A DNA stretch of 64,000 nucleotides from Paenibacillus sp. J23TS9 (GCF_018403225.1 NZ_BOSG01000003.1:310001-374000); one strand, 5' to 3'. Counted from the first letter of the stretch, positions 43,886-52,821 are shown. Made by a program: numbers and translations. The notes: generated from the sequence alone by a model not told the origin.

Positions 43886-45601
43886 TCATGAACTTTTCGT
43901 GCCCGCCCGGGTATCCTCGTATTGGAATCTGCGGATCTCCATCTGCAGTCCTTTTGCCATTCCGCTCATGGAACCGGTGGAAACAGAGATATCCTCCATC
44001 GTAGCCAGCTGCTCTTCCGTCACGGCTGCAACGCTTTGAGACTGCCCGGCGATATAAGAGGACAACTCAACCATATGTTCCTCCGAGACCAACATCTGCT
44101 CGGTCAAAGCGGACAGCTCCTCCGTTGATGCCGATACCTCTTGGGCCTGTCCCGCAACCGTTTGAATCGATGCGTATATTTGATGAAAGGCTTGGCCCGT
44201 TTGCTGCATAGACTGCGCGCCTTTTTCCAGCTGATCCGAGCCCCGCTGCATCGCATCGACCGATTTCGAGATATTGCCGACCATATTCCGGATGCCTCCG
44301 CCAATCTGCTCCGATGCCATACCGACCTGGTCTGCCAGCTTCTTCACCTCTCCGGCTACAACGGCGAAGCCTCTGCCATGCTCCCCGGCCCGTGCCGCTT
44401 CAATGCTCGCATTGAGTGACAGCAGATGCGTCTGGTCTGCGATCTCCTTGATGAACAACGTGATCTTCTCAATCTCATGTGAACGATGTCCAAGATCATT
44501 TACTGCTGCTCTCGACTCCTCCATCACGGATTGGATTTGCTGCATCTGCGATACGGTTTCCTCCAAGAGCCCCAATCCCTTCTCGGACTGCTGTTGTACT
44601 GTCTCGGCTGATTCCACCGTGATGGATGCGGACTCGGCAATTCGCTTCAAGCTTGAAGCGCTCTCCTCCATCGATGCCTTGTTTTCCTTCATGCGGGCCA
44701 TCTGGTTCTCTGCTGCTGTGGACACCTCCTGCATCGATTCCGTAATCTGCTGCGAAGCAAGCACCGTCTGTTCAGAACCGAGTGCAAGCTCTCCGGATGC
44801 CGAAACAACTTCAGCCGCGTGACGATCAATCTGAAGCATCAACTGCTTCAAATGATGTTTCATTTCATCGAAGGAACGAGCCATGCCGCCGATCTCATCC
44901 TTCTGGCGGATATTCATGTCCGCGCCTGTCAAGTCACCTGCGGCAATCTGCTGCGCAGAGCGGGCAATGAGCGCTACCGGACGGGAGATCATCCGGATCA
45001 TCAGATAAGCCATGACAATACCTACTGCCAAAGACAGCAGGACCGTTATACCGAGCACAGTCTTGGTTTTTTGTTCCTGCTCCCGGGTCTTCTGCAGGTC
45101 CGCATCCAGCTGATTCTGATGGTAGTTTTCCAGCTCGGCTGCGGCGGCAGTCATTTTTCTCACCATCGGCGCGCATTTTTCCTCCACCAGGCGGGTATAC
45201 GCGGCAACATCATTCTTTTTCTTATAGGCTGCGATCTCGTCTACAATCACGGCATACTGCTGTTCAAGCTCGGCCAGCTGGTCTGATATTTCTTTTCCCT
45301 TCCCTGTCTTGTTTAAAGCTTCCACTTCCGATTCCGCCTTGTTGAACTGCTTCCGGTTGTTTTCATAGTTCGTGAAATGCTCCTCATTCCCGGTCAGCAG
45401 ATATCCTCTCACATTTTCGGCTTCCAGCGCGGCAATTCGTCCGAGATCCTTGGCCAAAAGCATTTTGGCAACCCGGTCGTCGATGAGCATGCGGTAGCTT
45501 GTGTTGGCAATCGACAGCTGCACCCAGCCAATCGTCCCTACAATGATCGTAATGACCAGTACGGCTGCAAAGCTCAAAGAAAGTTTCTGTTTGAATTTCA
45601 T
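43886..45601 (-). CDS. Methyl-accepting chemotaxis protein
   Basis: 571 residues. Membrane helix 1 (about 8-30), an outside four-helix-bundle sensor domain (about 31-180; '[12 protein letters not shown]' is a CHASE3-like motif), helix 2 (about 183-203), HAMP (about 204-255) and a long signalling coiled coil with the hairpin tip '[39 protein letters not shown]' (about 390-428). It would couple through CheW/CheA. The ligand is unknown. AAGGAG precedes the ATG. A long perfect inverted repeat is found 54-96 bases upstream. Confidence 0.93.
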   Translation of the reverse strand: MKFKQKLSLSFAAVLVITIIVGTIGWVQLSIANTSYRMLIDDRVAKMLLAKDLGRIAALEAENVRGYLLTGNEEHFTNYENNRKQFNKAESEVEALNKTGKGKEISDQLAELEQQYAVIVDEIAAYKKKNDVAAYTRLVEEKCAPMVRKMTAAAAELENYHQNQLDADLQKTREQEQKTKTVLGITVLLSLAVGIVMAYLMIRMISRPVALIARSAQQIAAGDLTGADMNIRQKDEIGGMARSFDEMKHHLKQLMLQIDRHAAEVVSASGELALGSEQTVLASQQITESMQEVSTAAENQMARMKENKASMEESASSLKRIAESASITVESAETVQQQSEKGLGLLEETVSQMQQIQSVMEESRAAVNDLGHRSHEIEKITLFIKEIADQTHLLSLNASIEAARAGEHGRGFAVVAGEVKKLADQVGMASEQIGGGIRNMVGNISKSVDAMQRGSDQLEKGAQSMQQTGQAFHQIYASIQTVAGQAQEVSASTEELSALTEQMLVSEEHMVELSSYIAGQSQSVAAVTEEQLATMEDISVSTGSMSGMAKGLQMEIRRFQYEDTRAGTKSS

Positions 45602-45911
45602 CCGCCTAAACTCCTTCTATTAGTTAATTCACTGGGACTTATCACCTATGTACTAATATAGTTTTATACACGATATTGAATTCTATAAAACTATATTTTT
45701 TATCGTTTCAACAAGTCACTTAGATCACTTTTTCACAAAATCGACACATCTTATGTGAATAGATCTCAAATTAGTCATTTCGACCCATATGCCGGTAATA
45801 AACCAATTCTCCACACATTGTCCAGAAAATGATGTAAAATTGATAAGGTTTGGAACATAGATATTCATTATCTCAACATTTCATTGTTCAAGAAGGGCAG
45901 GAATCACAATC
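45602..45911. other. Divergent gap between chemoreceptor and tsuA
   Basis: 310 A/T-rich bases. The main structure is a 14-bp perfect inverted repeat (45655-45668 and 45684-45697, half-site ATAGTTTTATA) followed by TTTTATC on the plus strand. A possible -10 TAAAAT for tsuA is near 45835. No gene is supported. Confidence 0.55.
45655..45697. repeat. 14-bp perfect inverted repeat
   Basis: Arms AATATAGTTTTATA and TATAAAACTATATT separated by 15 bases. It may be an operator for the chemoreceptor gene or a stem-loop. The half-site ATAGTTTTA also occurs in the inverted repeat at 49147-49170. Confidence 0.6.
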
Positions 45912-47111
45912 GTGTTCAAAAAAATCTTCAATCAGTACTGGAGCCCTTATGTCGTGATGGCTGCTGCAGGCATCCTGAGCGCTATATACTTCGGGATTAC
46001 CAAAACGGTATGGGCAGTAACGGGCGAATTCACTCGTCTCGGAGGACATATTCTCGAGCTGTTCGGCGTGGACATTTCCGATTGGGCTTACTTCAAGCTC
46101 ATTCATATGGAAGGTACCACCTTTACGCGTACGGATGGCTGGATTGTGTGGGGCATGTTCATTGGGGCGCTTCTCATGGTGCTGTTCAGCAATAATTTCA
46201 AAATCCGGATGCCGCGGCAGAAGCGCCGTTTGCTTCAGGGATTGATCGGCGGCTTTATTGCCGGATTTGGTGCCCGGATGGCACTCGGCTGCAACCTCGC
46301 GGCCTTCTTCACGGGTGTACCTCAGTTCTCTCTGCACTCATGGATTTTTATCGTCGCAACGGCGGTGGGTACCTTTGGGGGGGCTAAGATCGTCAATACC
46401 TCCTGGTGGAAAGGGAAGCCCGTCCTGCAAAAAGGCAATACGGCGTCGATCAGCAAGGAACGCAGGAAAATCCAGCCTTATATTGGCGGTGTCCTTGCAC
46501 TCGCATATGCCGTACTCATTATTTATTTCTATGCAGTTGGGAAAAACATGCTGGGCACAGCAGCCCTCTTCGGTGCTGCATTCGGCATTCTGATTGAAAG
46601 AGGGCAAATCTGCTTCACCTCTGCCTTCCGTGATCTTTGGATCAGCGGACGCGCCACCATGACCAAAGCCATTACGCTCGGCATGGCTGTCAGCTCGGTT
46701 GTAACACTGATCATTATTCTGGTGAACGGGATGGATCCTGTAACCAAAATGGCAGCTCCAAGCACGCTGATCGGCGGCCTCCTGTTCGGGGTCGGCATCG
46801 TTATGGCCGGCGGCTGTGAAACCGGAATGATGTACCGCTTGATGGAAGGCCAGGTTATTTTCCTGCCTGTATTCATCGGCAATATTATCGGAGCCACCGT
46901 GCTTGCATACGGCTGGGATCATCTCGGAATCTATAATACACTGGTGAAGATGGGCAAGCCGATCAACCTGATCGATGTCATGGGACCGGCTTGGGCGCTC
47001 ATTCTGACGCTTGCCCTGCTGGCTGCCGGCTTTGTCATTGCTGTCTTCTGGCAGAAAAACTACCGCTTCGGTGTCGGATTCAAGAAAGGGGAAACGAAAA
47101 ATGTCCATTGA
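45912..47111 (+). CDS. tsuA: Thiosulfate transporter of the YeeE/YedE family
   Basis: A 399-residue membrane protein starting with GTG (AGGA nine bases ahead). About nine or more membrane segments with three Cys in the family positions: C127 (GARMALGCNLA), C234 (ERGQICFTSAF) and C302 (MAGGCETGMM), which match the three conserved Cys needed for thiosulfate passage in TsuA. The next gene, a TusA-like protein, overlaps its end by 11 bases, as in TsuA/TsuB systems. It would bring in thiosulfate as a sulfur source for cysteine synthesis. Confidence 0.88.
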   Translation: MFKKIFNQYWSPYVVMAAAGILSAIYFGITKTVWAVTGEFTRLGGHILELFGVDISDWAYFKLIHMEGTTFTRTDGWIVWGMFIGALLMVLFSNNFKIRMPRQKRRLLQGLIGGFIAGFGARMALGCNLAAFFTGVPQFSLHSWIFIVATAVGTFGGAKIVNTSWWKGKPVLQKGNTASISKERRKIQPYIGGVLALAYAVLIIYFYAVGKNMLGTAALFGAAFGILIERGQICFTSAFRDLWISGRATMTKAITLGMAVSSVVTLIIILVNGMDPVTKMAAPSTLIGGLLFGVGIVMAGGCETGMMYRLMEGQVIFLPVFIGNIIGATVLAYGWDHLGIYNTLVKMGKPINLIDVMGPAWALILTLALLAAGFVIAVFWQKNYRFGVGFKKGETKNVH

Positions 47112-47328
47112 TTTTACGCTGGATCTTCGGGGGGAATCCTGTCCTTACCCGGTGATTTATACGCTCGAAACACTTCAGGGGATGAAAAAAGGGGAGCTGC
47201 TTCAGGTCATCGCCGACTGCCCGGCAGCTTTCCGCAACGTGCCGGAGGAAGTCGTCAAGCACGGCTACATCCTGGAACAAGAGCCCATGAAAAACGGCCG
47301 GGAGCTGCTGTTCCTCATCCGGGCATAG
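47101..47328 (+). CDS. tsuB: TusA/TsuB-like sulfur-carrier protein
   Basis: 75 residues from ATG 47101 within the end of tsuA (AAAGGGGAAACG ahead). The motif 'LRGESCPYPVIYTLETLQGM' is the TusA signature with the active C14 in CPxP. TsuB-type proteins accept sulfane sulfur next to the TsuA channel. The overlap with tsuA points to coupled translation and a working pair. Confidence 0.9.
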   Translation: MSIDFTLDLRGESCPYPVIYTLETLQGMKKGELLQVIADCPAAFRNVPEEVVKHGYILEQEPMKNGRELLFLIRA

Positions 47329-47335
47329 CTAAACT

Positions 47336-47377
47336 AAAAAAAGGATTAGGGTGCGCTTCTATCACCCTAATCCTTTT
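47336..47377. terminator. Bidirectional terminator after tsuB
   Basis: Perfect 14-bp stem AAAGGATTAGGGTG / CACCCTAATCCTTT with an A-run before and T-run after. Its right arm includes the stop codon and last codons of the convergent gene ending at 47367. Confidence 0.9.
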
Positions 47378-47774
47378 CAATTTCGAATTGATCCGCCGCC
47401 CAGGTTACAAACGGAACCCGGCCCTTCTCATTCAGATCCCTAATATGAATAAATACGTCACGGTCCGCCTTCATTGTAAAACGGATCCAGTTGTCATAAA
47501 TCATAACCTTCTCGACTTCCGTCAGATCAAACGTCCTCGTGCCTTGAATATTGACTACCTTCACTTGATCTTCCTTAATGCGGATATACCGTGCATACAC
47601 GTAAGCAAAGCGGAAAGACAGAAGCAGGAGCACCGCCATAAAAATGATATTCCATACGGCATGTGCCTTGGTGTAGTCAGAGGTCCACTGCAGCGCCAGC
47701 CGGATGATAACGGCGAGCAGAAGCAGCCCAAACATCACGATGTTCATCTTGTTGCCTTTAAATTTTGCAGTCAT
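47367..47774 (-). CDS. Small membrane protein with PH-like domain
   Basis: 135 residues: two membrane helices (about 10-28 and 40-58) then a compact beta-rich part 'RYIRIKEDQVKVVNIQGTRTFDLTEVEKVMIYDNWIRFTMK' that looks like a bacterial PH (YdbS/YvbH-like) domain. It has no catalytic residues and an unknown role. The ribosome site AAGGAAG is 11 bases from the ATG. It is a single gene. Confidence 0.65.
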   Translation of the reverse strand: MTAKFKGNKMNIVMFGLLLLAVIIRLALQWTSDYTKAHAVWNIIFMAVLLLLSFRFAYVYARYIRIKEDQVKVVNIQGTRTFDLTEVEKVMIYDNWIRFTMKADRDVFIHIRDLNEKGRVPFVTWAADQFEIEKD

Positions 47775-47938
47775 AATCTGAAAACTTCCTTATCATAAAA
47801 TATCGGCCTGCTCGCTTATAGGTACTGGCTCTTCAATATAACGCTATTTCCACCCCTGCACAAGGCATTCGATCAAAAAAAGCCCCCCCGAATCCGCTAA
47901 CAGAGAACGAAGGCTGGTCACCAGATCCGGCAAGATGC

Positions 47939-47973
47939 AAAAAGGCTCCTTCCATATACGGAGGGAGCCTTTT
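47939..47973 (-). terminator. Terminator of yfmJ-like gene
   Basis: Arms AAAGGCTCCTTCC / GGAGGGAGCCTTT (one wobble), followed by five T on the minus strand; 34 bases after the stop. Confidence 0.85.
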
Positions 47974-48006
47974 AATTCTGCATGTTTGCGGATCAAATGG
48001 TCTTAA

Positions 48007-49017
48007 TTAGTCTACCTTCACCAGCATCTTACCCAGGTTTGTACCCTGAAACAGCTGCAGAAATGCGTCAATAACATGATCAAAGCCGTCGATGATGGTT
48101 TCTTCATATTTCAGCTTGCCTTCGGACAACCATTTTCCAAGCTCAGTCAAACCCTCCTGCTGCCGGGAAGCATAGTCCCCGAGAACAAAGCCCTTCATCA
48201 GCGAGCGGGTTTTGATGATCTTCGACTGGATGCGCGGGCCCATATCTCCATCCGTGCTGTTGTAGGATGAGATGGCACCGCACAGCGGAATCCGAGCATA
48301 GTCATTCAGAAGATTCATCACAGCATCCGAGACAGAGCCGCCAACATTATCAAAATACACATCGACACCATTTGGACATGCTTCTTCCAGCGCTTTGCCC
48401 AGGTCTTTTGTCGTTTTGTAATTAATAGCTGCGTCAAAGCCAAGCTCTTTCAGCAAATACTCGCATTTCTCATCCGTTCCGGCAATGCCGACGGCGCGTG
48501 CACCTTTGATTTTTGCAATCTGCCCAACGAACATCCCTACGGAACCTGCAGCGCCGGACACCACGACGGTTTCTCCAGCTTTAGGCTGTCCAATATCCAG
48601 CAGTCCAAAGTAGGCGGTTAGACCCGTCAAGCCGAGTACACTCAGGTAAGCGGAAAGCGGCGCGATGGAATCATCAACTTTCCGGACCAGCTTCGCATCC
48701 ACTACATTGTAGAGCTGCCAGCCCAGCATCCCGATCACTTTGTCGCCCGTCTTGATCAGATCGGATTTGGATTCCACAACTTCCCCGACGATGCCACCTG
48801 AGATAACTTCATTCAGGGCGAAAGGCTCGATATAGGATTTGGCATCACTCATTCTGCCTCTCATATAAGGATCCACGGACAGATAACTCGTGCGGACTAC
48901 AACCTGTCCCTCTTTTGGCTCATGAACAGGTGCCTCACGGTATTCAAAATTCTGATCTGTCGGCATACCAACCGGACGTGTCTTTAAAGCGATGGATCTA
49001 TTCGTTAACTGCTGCAT
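48007..49017 (-). CDS. yfmJ: YfmJ/CurA-type NADP-dependent reductase (zinc-free MDR)
   Basis: 336 residues from ATG 49017 (MQQLTNRSIALKTRPVGMP); the longer in-frame start is unlikely. The zinc-free medium-chain reductase family of leukotriene B4 dehydrogenase, CurA and YfmJ is marked by 'SVDPYMRGRM' (about 47-56), 'VSGAAGSVGMFVGQIAK' (about 152-168, NADP fold) and 'VDVYFDNVGG' (about 218-227). It would reduce alpha,beta-unsaturated carbonyls, a detoxification role. A Cys-containing ArsR gene lies 180 bases upstream in the same direction and an inverted repeat sits directly ahead. Confidence 0.9.
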   Translation of the reverse strand: MQQLTNRSIALKTRPVGMPTDQNFEYREAPVHEPKEGQVVVRTSYLSVDPYMRGRMSDAKSYIEPFALNEVISGGIVGEVVESKSDLIKTGDKVIGMLGWQLYNVVDAKLVRKVDDSIAPLSAYLSVLGLTGLTAYFGLLDIGQPKAGETVVVSGAAGSVGMFVGQIAKIKGARAVGIAGTDEKCEYLLKELGFDAAINYKTTKDLGKALEEACPNGVDVYFDNVGGSVSDAVMNLLNDYARIPLCGAISSYNSTDGDMGPRIQSKIIKTRSLMKGFVLGDYASRQQEGLTELGKWLSEGKLKYEETIIDGFDHVIDAFLQLFQGTNLGKMLVKVD

Positions 49018-49146
49018 GTATAAATCACGGCTCCCATATCTATATTTTGGTTTCAAAAGAATGACTACAGAAACGCTCTGCACCTGCGCATAAAAGGCGA
49101 AATCCAAGAGGAAATCGGATACTTGAACACTTGCCAATTAAATTGG

Positions 49147-49170
49147 ATAGTTTTAAAACTTTAAAACTAT
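49147..49170. promoter_or_regulatory. Likely ArsR operator ahead of yfmJ-like gene
   Basis: Inverted repeat with 10-bp perfect arms ATAGTTTTAA / TTAAAACTAT around AACT, in the gap between the arsR stop and the reductase start. It shares the outer ATAGT/ACTAT with the site over the arsR promoter. Confidence 0.6.
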
Positions 49171-49197
49171 TAGACCGAAATCAGGGTTCCCTGTCCA

Positions 49198-49488
49198 TTA
49201 TAAACTGTCCAAGAAACCCGGCAAAAATTCGTTGAACGTATCCTCTTTGAGCTGGCTGTTTTTGTTTTGACCTTTACGGAACACTTGAATCAAGTCCGCT
49301 TCGTACAAAATCTTGAGATGGTACGATACGTTGGACTTGTCCATGCCGATCGCATCCCCGATATCCCCGCAGGTGTTCGTGCTGCGGTGATGATGCAGGT
49401 AGCGAAGCATTTCAATGCGCTTTACTTCCGCCATGGCCTTAAAAATCTTGACCCGCTTCTCGTCGTCTTTTGATGGTTTGATAGTCAT
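49198..49488 (-). CDS. ArsR-family regulator of the yfmJ-like gene
   Basis: A 96-residue winged helix: 'RVKIFKAMAEVKRIEMLRYLHHH' (about 12-34), 'TCGDIGDAIGMDKSNVSYHLKILYEADLIQVFRKGQ' (about 39-74). The single C40 sits at the start of helix 3, close to where metal-sensing ArsR proteins have their CxC; only one Cys is present, so a metal site is unlikely and a thiol switch is possible. The ATG falls exactly on the predicted transcription start, with no ribosome site. It is followed by the reductase gene. Confidence 0.88.
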   Translation of the reverse strand: MTIKPSKDDEKRVKIFKAMAEVKRIEMLRYLHHHRSTNTCGDIGDAIGMDKSNVSYHLKILYEADLIQVFRKGQNKNSQLKEDTFNEFLPGFLDSL

Positions 49489-49496
49489 AGAACTAT
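49481..49496. promoter_or_regulatory. Inverted repeat over arsR start and -10 box
   Basis: ATAGT-CATAGA-ACTAT overlaps both the -10 box and the start codon of the arsR gene at 49198-49488. It suits autorepression. Its arms match the ends of the larger repeat at 49147-49170. Confidence 0.5.
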
Positions 49497-49523
49497 AGTA
49501 TTCCCGATCCTAAGAGAAGTCAA
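49495..49523 (-). promoter_or_regulatory. Promoter of second arsR, start at the initiation codon
   Basis: TTGACT (49518-49523) and TACTAT (49495-49500) on the minus strand are spaced by 17 bases. The seventh base after the -10 box is the A of the ATG at 49488, predicting a leaderless mRNA. Confidence 0.7.
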
Positions 49524-49606
49524 TCCAGCCGGTAATTCCTTATTATGGACACCATTTATATACCACGCTGCTTGGATTCATAATCATTATTGAAAATGGC
49601 GGCATC

Positions 49607-50500
49607 TCATATATGGTACTTTCCACGGAATTTACCGGGTGCTTCTCCTGTCCAGCGTTTAAATTGGCGGCTGAAATGGGCGATATCTCCATACCCCAGC
49701 ATTCTGGATACCGACTCGACAGACAGCTCGGGCTGCATGAGCAGCAGCTTGGCCTTCTTGAGCTTAAGCTGGGATAAGTATCCGCGAGGAGATATGCCGT
49801 AGACCCTCTGAAACATCCGGGTGCATGCAGACATGCTGTATCCAAGCCCTGCCGTGACAGCCGCGACCGTGTCCGCAGTTCGATCTCCGCTTGTACCGTC
49901 TTCATTTGCGGTATCCTCTACAGCCCGTTCCAAATCCGCGGCAATTCTTTTGGCGATCCGGGCAGCGCGGGTATGGGTGAGCCGTGAGTTCTCCCGCTCC
50001 GAGAGGCTGCCGGTCAATGCGGCAAAAAGCTCAAACATAGCGGACAGTGTTCTCATCTTCGTCTCCAGTTTTCCTGCGGCATCCTCGGAGGTCAGATCAA
50101 TCAGCTTGTCCAGACTTGGCCGGATGGCGCAGGCAAGCGGGCTGTCCCCGGAAAAATAACGCTGCCCATCCCTGCACAGCAGCTCGCGGAGCGCACGCTC
50201 ATCGGTATCAAAATGTATGCAGTAGTAGGTCATGTTTCCATCCCCGCTGCTGCGGCTTTCATGCAGGTCCTCCGGCTTCAGCAGCAGCAGATCACCTGGC
50301 TCCTGTACATAAGTCCGGCCGCTCACTTCCATCGTTTGCCTGCCCTCCATGAGCAGGTTAATCTCAAACAGGGGATGGGCATGAAGCGGATATTCCCATC
50401 CCTGCGCTACGGTGCGCCAATGTGCTGCATAGATCCGGAACGTCGCTTCCACATCCGGCAGCATCACTTCCCTGATCTGCAATTGTTGCCCGTCCGGCAT
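49607..50500 (-). CDS. AraC-family regulator, divergent from the xylosidase gene
   Basis: 297 residues from ATG 50500 (GGAGG eleven bases ahead; ATG 50509 is too close to it). An N-terminal cupin-type sensor ('YPLHAHPLFEINLLMEGRQTM', 'EPGDLLLLKPEDLH') is followed by two helix-turn-helix units ('SACTRMFQRVYGISPRGYLSQLKLKKAKLLL' and 'ESVSRMLGYGDIAHFSRQFKRWTGEAPGKFR'). It is likely an activator of the divergent GH52 gene that responds to xylose or xylo-oligosaccharides (inference from position). Confidence 0.88.
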   Translation of the reverse strand: MPDGQQLQIREVMLPDVEATFRIYAAHWRTVAQGWEYPLHAHPLFEINLLMEGRQTMEVSGRTYVQEPGDLLLLKPEDLHESRSSGDGNMTYYCIHFDTDERALRELLCRDGQRYFSGDSPLACAIRPSLDKLIDLTSEDAAGKLETKMRTLSAMFELFAALTGSLSERENSRLTHTRAARIAKRIAADLERAVEDTANEDGTSGDRTADTVAAVTAGLGYSMSACTRMFQRVYGISPRGYLSQLKLKKAKLLLMQPELSVESVSRMLGYGDIAHFSRQFKRWTGEAPGKFRGKYHI

Positions 50501-50571
50501 TGCATTCATCCCCTCCCATACCTCATTTCATATATGCTGAATTTGGGTAAATTTCGGCTTACTCTGGATAT

Positions 50572-50585
50572 AGTAAGCGCTTTAT
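50572..50585. promoter_or_regulatory. cre-like catabolite repression site
   Basis: AGTAAGCGCTTTAT keeps the GTAAGCGCTT core of CcpA sites, with mismatches at the outer bases. It lies about 60 bases before the GH52 gene, where CcpA would block transcription when glucose is present. Confidence 0.5.
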
Positions 50586-50643
50586 TACTTTGTTAATCTC
50601 AACATATCATACATCCTTATTGCAATCATAGGAGGTTACGGAT

Positions 50644-52764
50644 TTGGATAAAAAAATGCTATTTAATGCACATCACTCTCCGGTCGGGGCATTTGCCAGC
50701 TTTACACTGGGTTTCCCGGGCCGCAGCGGCGGTTTTGATCTAGAATACGGCAGGCCCCCTGAACAGAATGTCTATATCGGCCTGCAGGAGCCAAGCGGCG
50801 ACAGCTATCAGGCATTGCCCTTCTATGATCTGGCCGGAGACGATTCCTTCCGGTATACAGGCGGCGGAGATGAAGCAGCGGCCAACACGTCCCGTCTCGT
50901 AAAGCCGTTTACCGTAGAATCCGTGTCCCGCATGTTCGCAGCGGCCACCGATACATGGCAGGCAGGGGATCTGACGTTCCGCCTGTCTTCGCCCTTTGAT
51001 TCCGTACCCGACCCGGATACGGCGGATGAGGAGCAGCTCCGGTTCGCCCTTCTGCCGGCCGTATTGGCGGAAATCACCGTGGATAATACGAAAGGTTCTG
51101 TTCCACGGCGCGCCTTTTTCGGCTTCCAGGGGACCGATCCTTACACGGCGATCCGGCGGCTGGAGGATACAACGGATGGCCAAGTGACCGGTGTCGGGCA
51201 GGGCCGCCATATTGCCATTGCGGCCTCCGATCCGCGGGTACGGAGCGCAAGCCATTTTACCATTGAAAATATTCTGCAGCCTGGCGTGGAGGAAAACCTG
51301 CAGTTCGGCCTGGGTAACGTTGGCGCGATGCTGATGGATACGCCTGCGGGAGAACAAGCAACCTACCGCTTCGCGCTCTGCTTCTACCGGGGCGGTTACA
51401 TCACAACGGGGATGGACACTTCGTACCTGTATACCCGTTATTTTGCGGATATTGAAGAAGTGGCTCTGTACGCACTGGAGCATTTCGAGCAGAAGCTGGA
51501 GATTTGCCGGCAGAATGACCAGCTGGTAGCTGATTCTGCCTTGTCGGAAGATCAGCGCTTTATGCTGTCCCATGCTATCCGCAGCTATTACGGCAGCACC
51601 GAGCTGCTCGAAGCCGAAGGCAAGCCGCTCTGGATCGTCAATGAGGGCGAATACCGGATGATGAATACCTTTGATCTGACCGTGGATCAGCTTTTTTTTG
51701 AAATGAAAATGAACCCTTGGACCGTACGGAATGAGCTGGATTTGTTCGTATCCCGCTATCAATATGAAGACACGGTCCGTTTTCCGGGTGAAACCAAGGC
51801 TTATCCGGGAGGCATCAGCTTTACCCATGATATGGGCGTAGCCAATGCCTTCTCGCGGCCTGGTTATTCCTCCTACGAGCAGCATGCGCTGGACGGCTGT
51901 TTCTCCCATATGACTCAAGAGCAGCTTGTTAACTGGGTGCTCACAGCTTCTGTATATGTCCGCCAGTCCGGCGACGCACAGTGGCTGCAGGATCATCTCG
52001 AGTTATTCGGGCAGTGTCTGCAGAGCATGGTAAACCGCGATCATCCGGATTCAGCGCAGCGCAGCGGATTGATGGGACTCGACAGCTCGCGCACCATGGG
52101 CGGAGCGGAGATCACAACCTATGACAGTCTGGATGTCTCCCTTGGCCAGGCCCGCAACAATATTTATCTCGGAGGTAAATGCTGGGCCGCCTATGTAGCG
52201 CTCGAGAGTATATTCAAAGAGCATGGCCATGAGGAGCTGGCTGCATTAGCCGGAGATCAGGCAGATCGCTGCGCCCGGACCATTACGGACCATGCGACGC
52301 CGGAAGGATATATTCCGGCAGTCATTCAGGAGGGCAATGATTCCCGGATCATTCCTGCCATTGAGGGACTGATCTTTCCGTTATTTACCGGAAACGAGGA
52401 TGCACTCAATCCGGATGGACGTTTTGGACACTATATTCAGGCGCTCAAAAAGCATTTCTACGCGGTCTTAGAGCCTGGCGTCTGCCTGTTCCCGGACGGA
52501 GGCTGGAAGCTCTCCTCCACCAGCGACAACTCCTGGCTCAGTAAAATATACTTATGCCAATACATTGCCCGGCAGGTGCTGGGGCTTGGGCAGGGCGAAC
52601 AGGAAGCTGCGGCCGACGCCGCTCATGTCGGCTGGCTGACTTCGCCTGAAAATGCCTTCTGGAGCTGGAGCGATCAAATGAATGCCGGAGTCATTGTCGG
52701 CAGCCGGTATTACCCCCGCGGCGTGACGGCGATCTTATGGCTGGATGAAGTGAAGACCAAATAA
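50644..52764 (+). CDS. Family GH52 beta-xylosidase
   Basis: 706 residues from a TTG start behind AGGAGG, no signal peptide, so cytosolic. The catalytic pair agrees with GH52 XynB2 of Geobacillus (E335 nucleophile, D495 acid): here E334 in 'WIVNEGEYRMMNTFDL' and D494 in 'TTYDSLDVSL'. The enzyme releases xylose from short xylo-oligosaccharides with retention of configuration. No xylan transporter or xylanase is in the window. Control: the divergent AraC protein and a cre-like site. Confidence 0.93.
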   Translation: MDKKMLFNAHHSPVGAFASFTLGFPGRSGGFDLEYGRPPEQNVYIGLQEPSGDSYQALPFYDLAGDDSFRYTGGGDEAAANTSRLVKPFTVESVSRMFAAATDTWQAGDLTFRLSSPFDSVPDPDTADEEQLRFALLPAVLAEITVDNTKGSVPRRAFFGFQGTDPYTAIRRLEDTTDGQVTGVGQGRHIAIAASDPRVRSASHFTIENILQPGVEENLQFGLGNVGAMLMDTPAGEQATYRFALCFYRGGYITTGMDTSYLYTRYFADIEEVALYALEHFEQKLEICRQNDQLVADSALSEDQRFMLSHAIRSYYGSTELLEAEGKPLWIVNEGEYRMMNTFDLTVDQLFFEMKMNPWTVRNELDLFVSRYQYEDTVRFPGETKAYPGGISFTHDMGVANAFSRPGYSSYEQHALDGCFSHMTQEQLVNWVLTASVYVRQSGDAQWLQDHLELFGQCLQSMVNRDHPDSAQRSGLMGLDSSRTMGGAEITTYDSLDVSLGQARNNIYLGGKCWAAYVALESIFKEHGHEELAALAGDQADRCARTITDHATPEGYIPAVIQEGNDSRIIPAIEGLIFPLFTGNEDALNPDGRFGHYIQALKKHFYAVLEPGVCLFPDGGWKLSSTSDNSWLSKIYLCQYIARQVLGLGQGEQEAAADAAHVGWLTSPENAFWSWSDQMNAGVIVGSRYYPRGVTAILWLDEVKTK

Positions 52765-52786
52765 GTGTGCGAACGGATATAAGTAT

Positions 52787-52821
52787 AAAAAGAAGCCGGA
52801 CAGTTTGGTCCGGCTTCTTTT
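52787..52821. terminator. Bidirectional terminator between GH52 and blaR1-like genes
   Basis: AAAAGAAGCCGGAC / GTCCGGCTTCTTTT, 14-bp perfect arms. Confidence 0.92.

Noticed and set aside
47875..47890. Run of A followed by a run of C (A7 G C7)
   Set aside because: A simple tract in a non-coding gap; no start signal or frame depends on it, so phase variation is not supported.
50740..51996. A 418-codon open frame on the minus strand opposite the GH52 gene
   Set aside because: It has no ribosome site, is Arg/Ile/Gly-rich as frames antisense to a coding gene are, and shows no domain, while the plus-strand frame has both catalytic residues of GH52.
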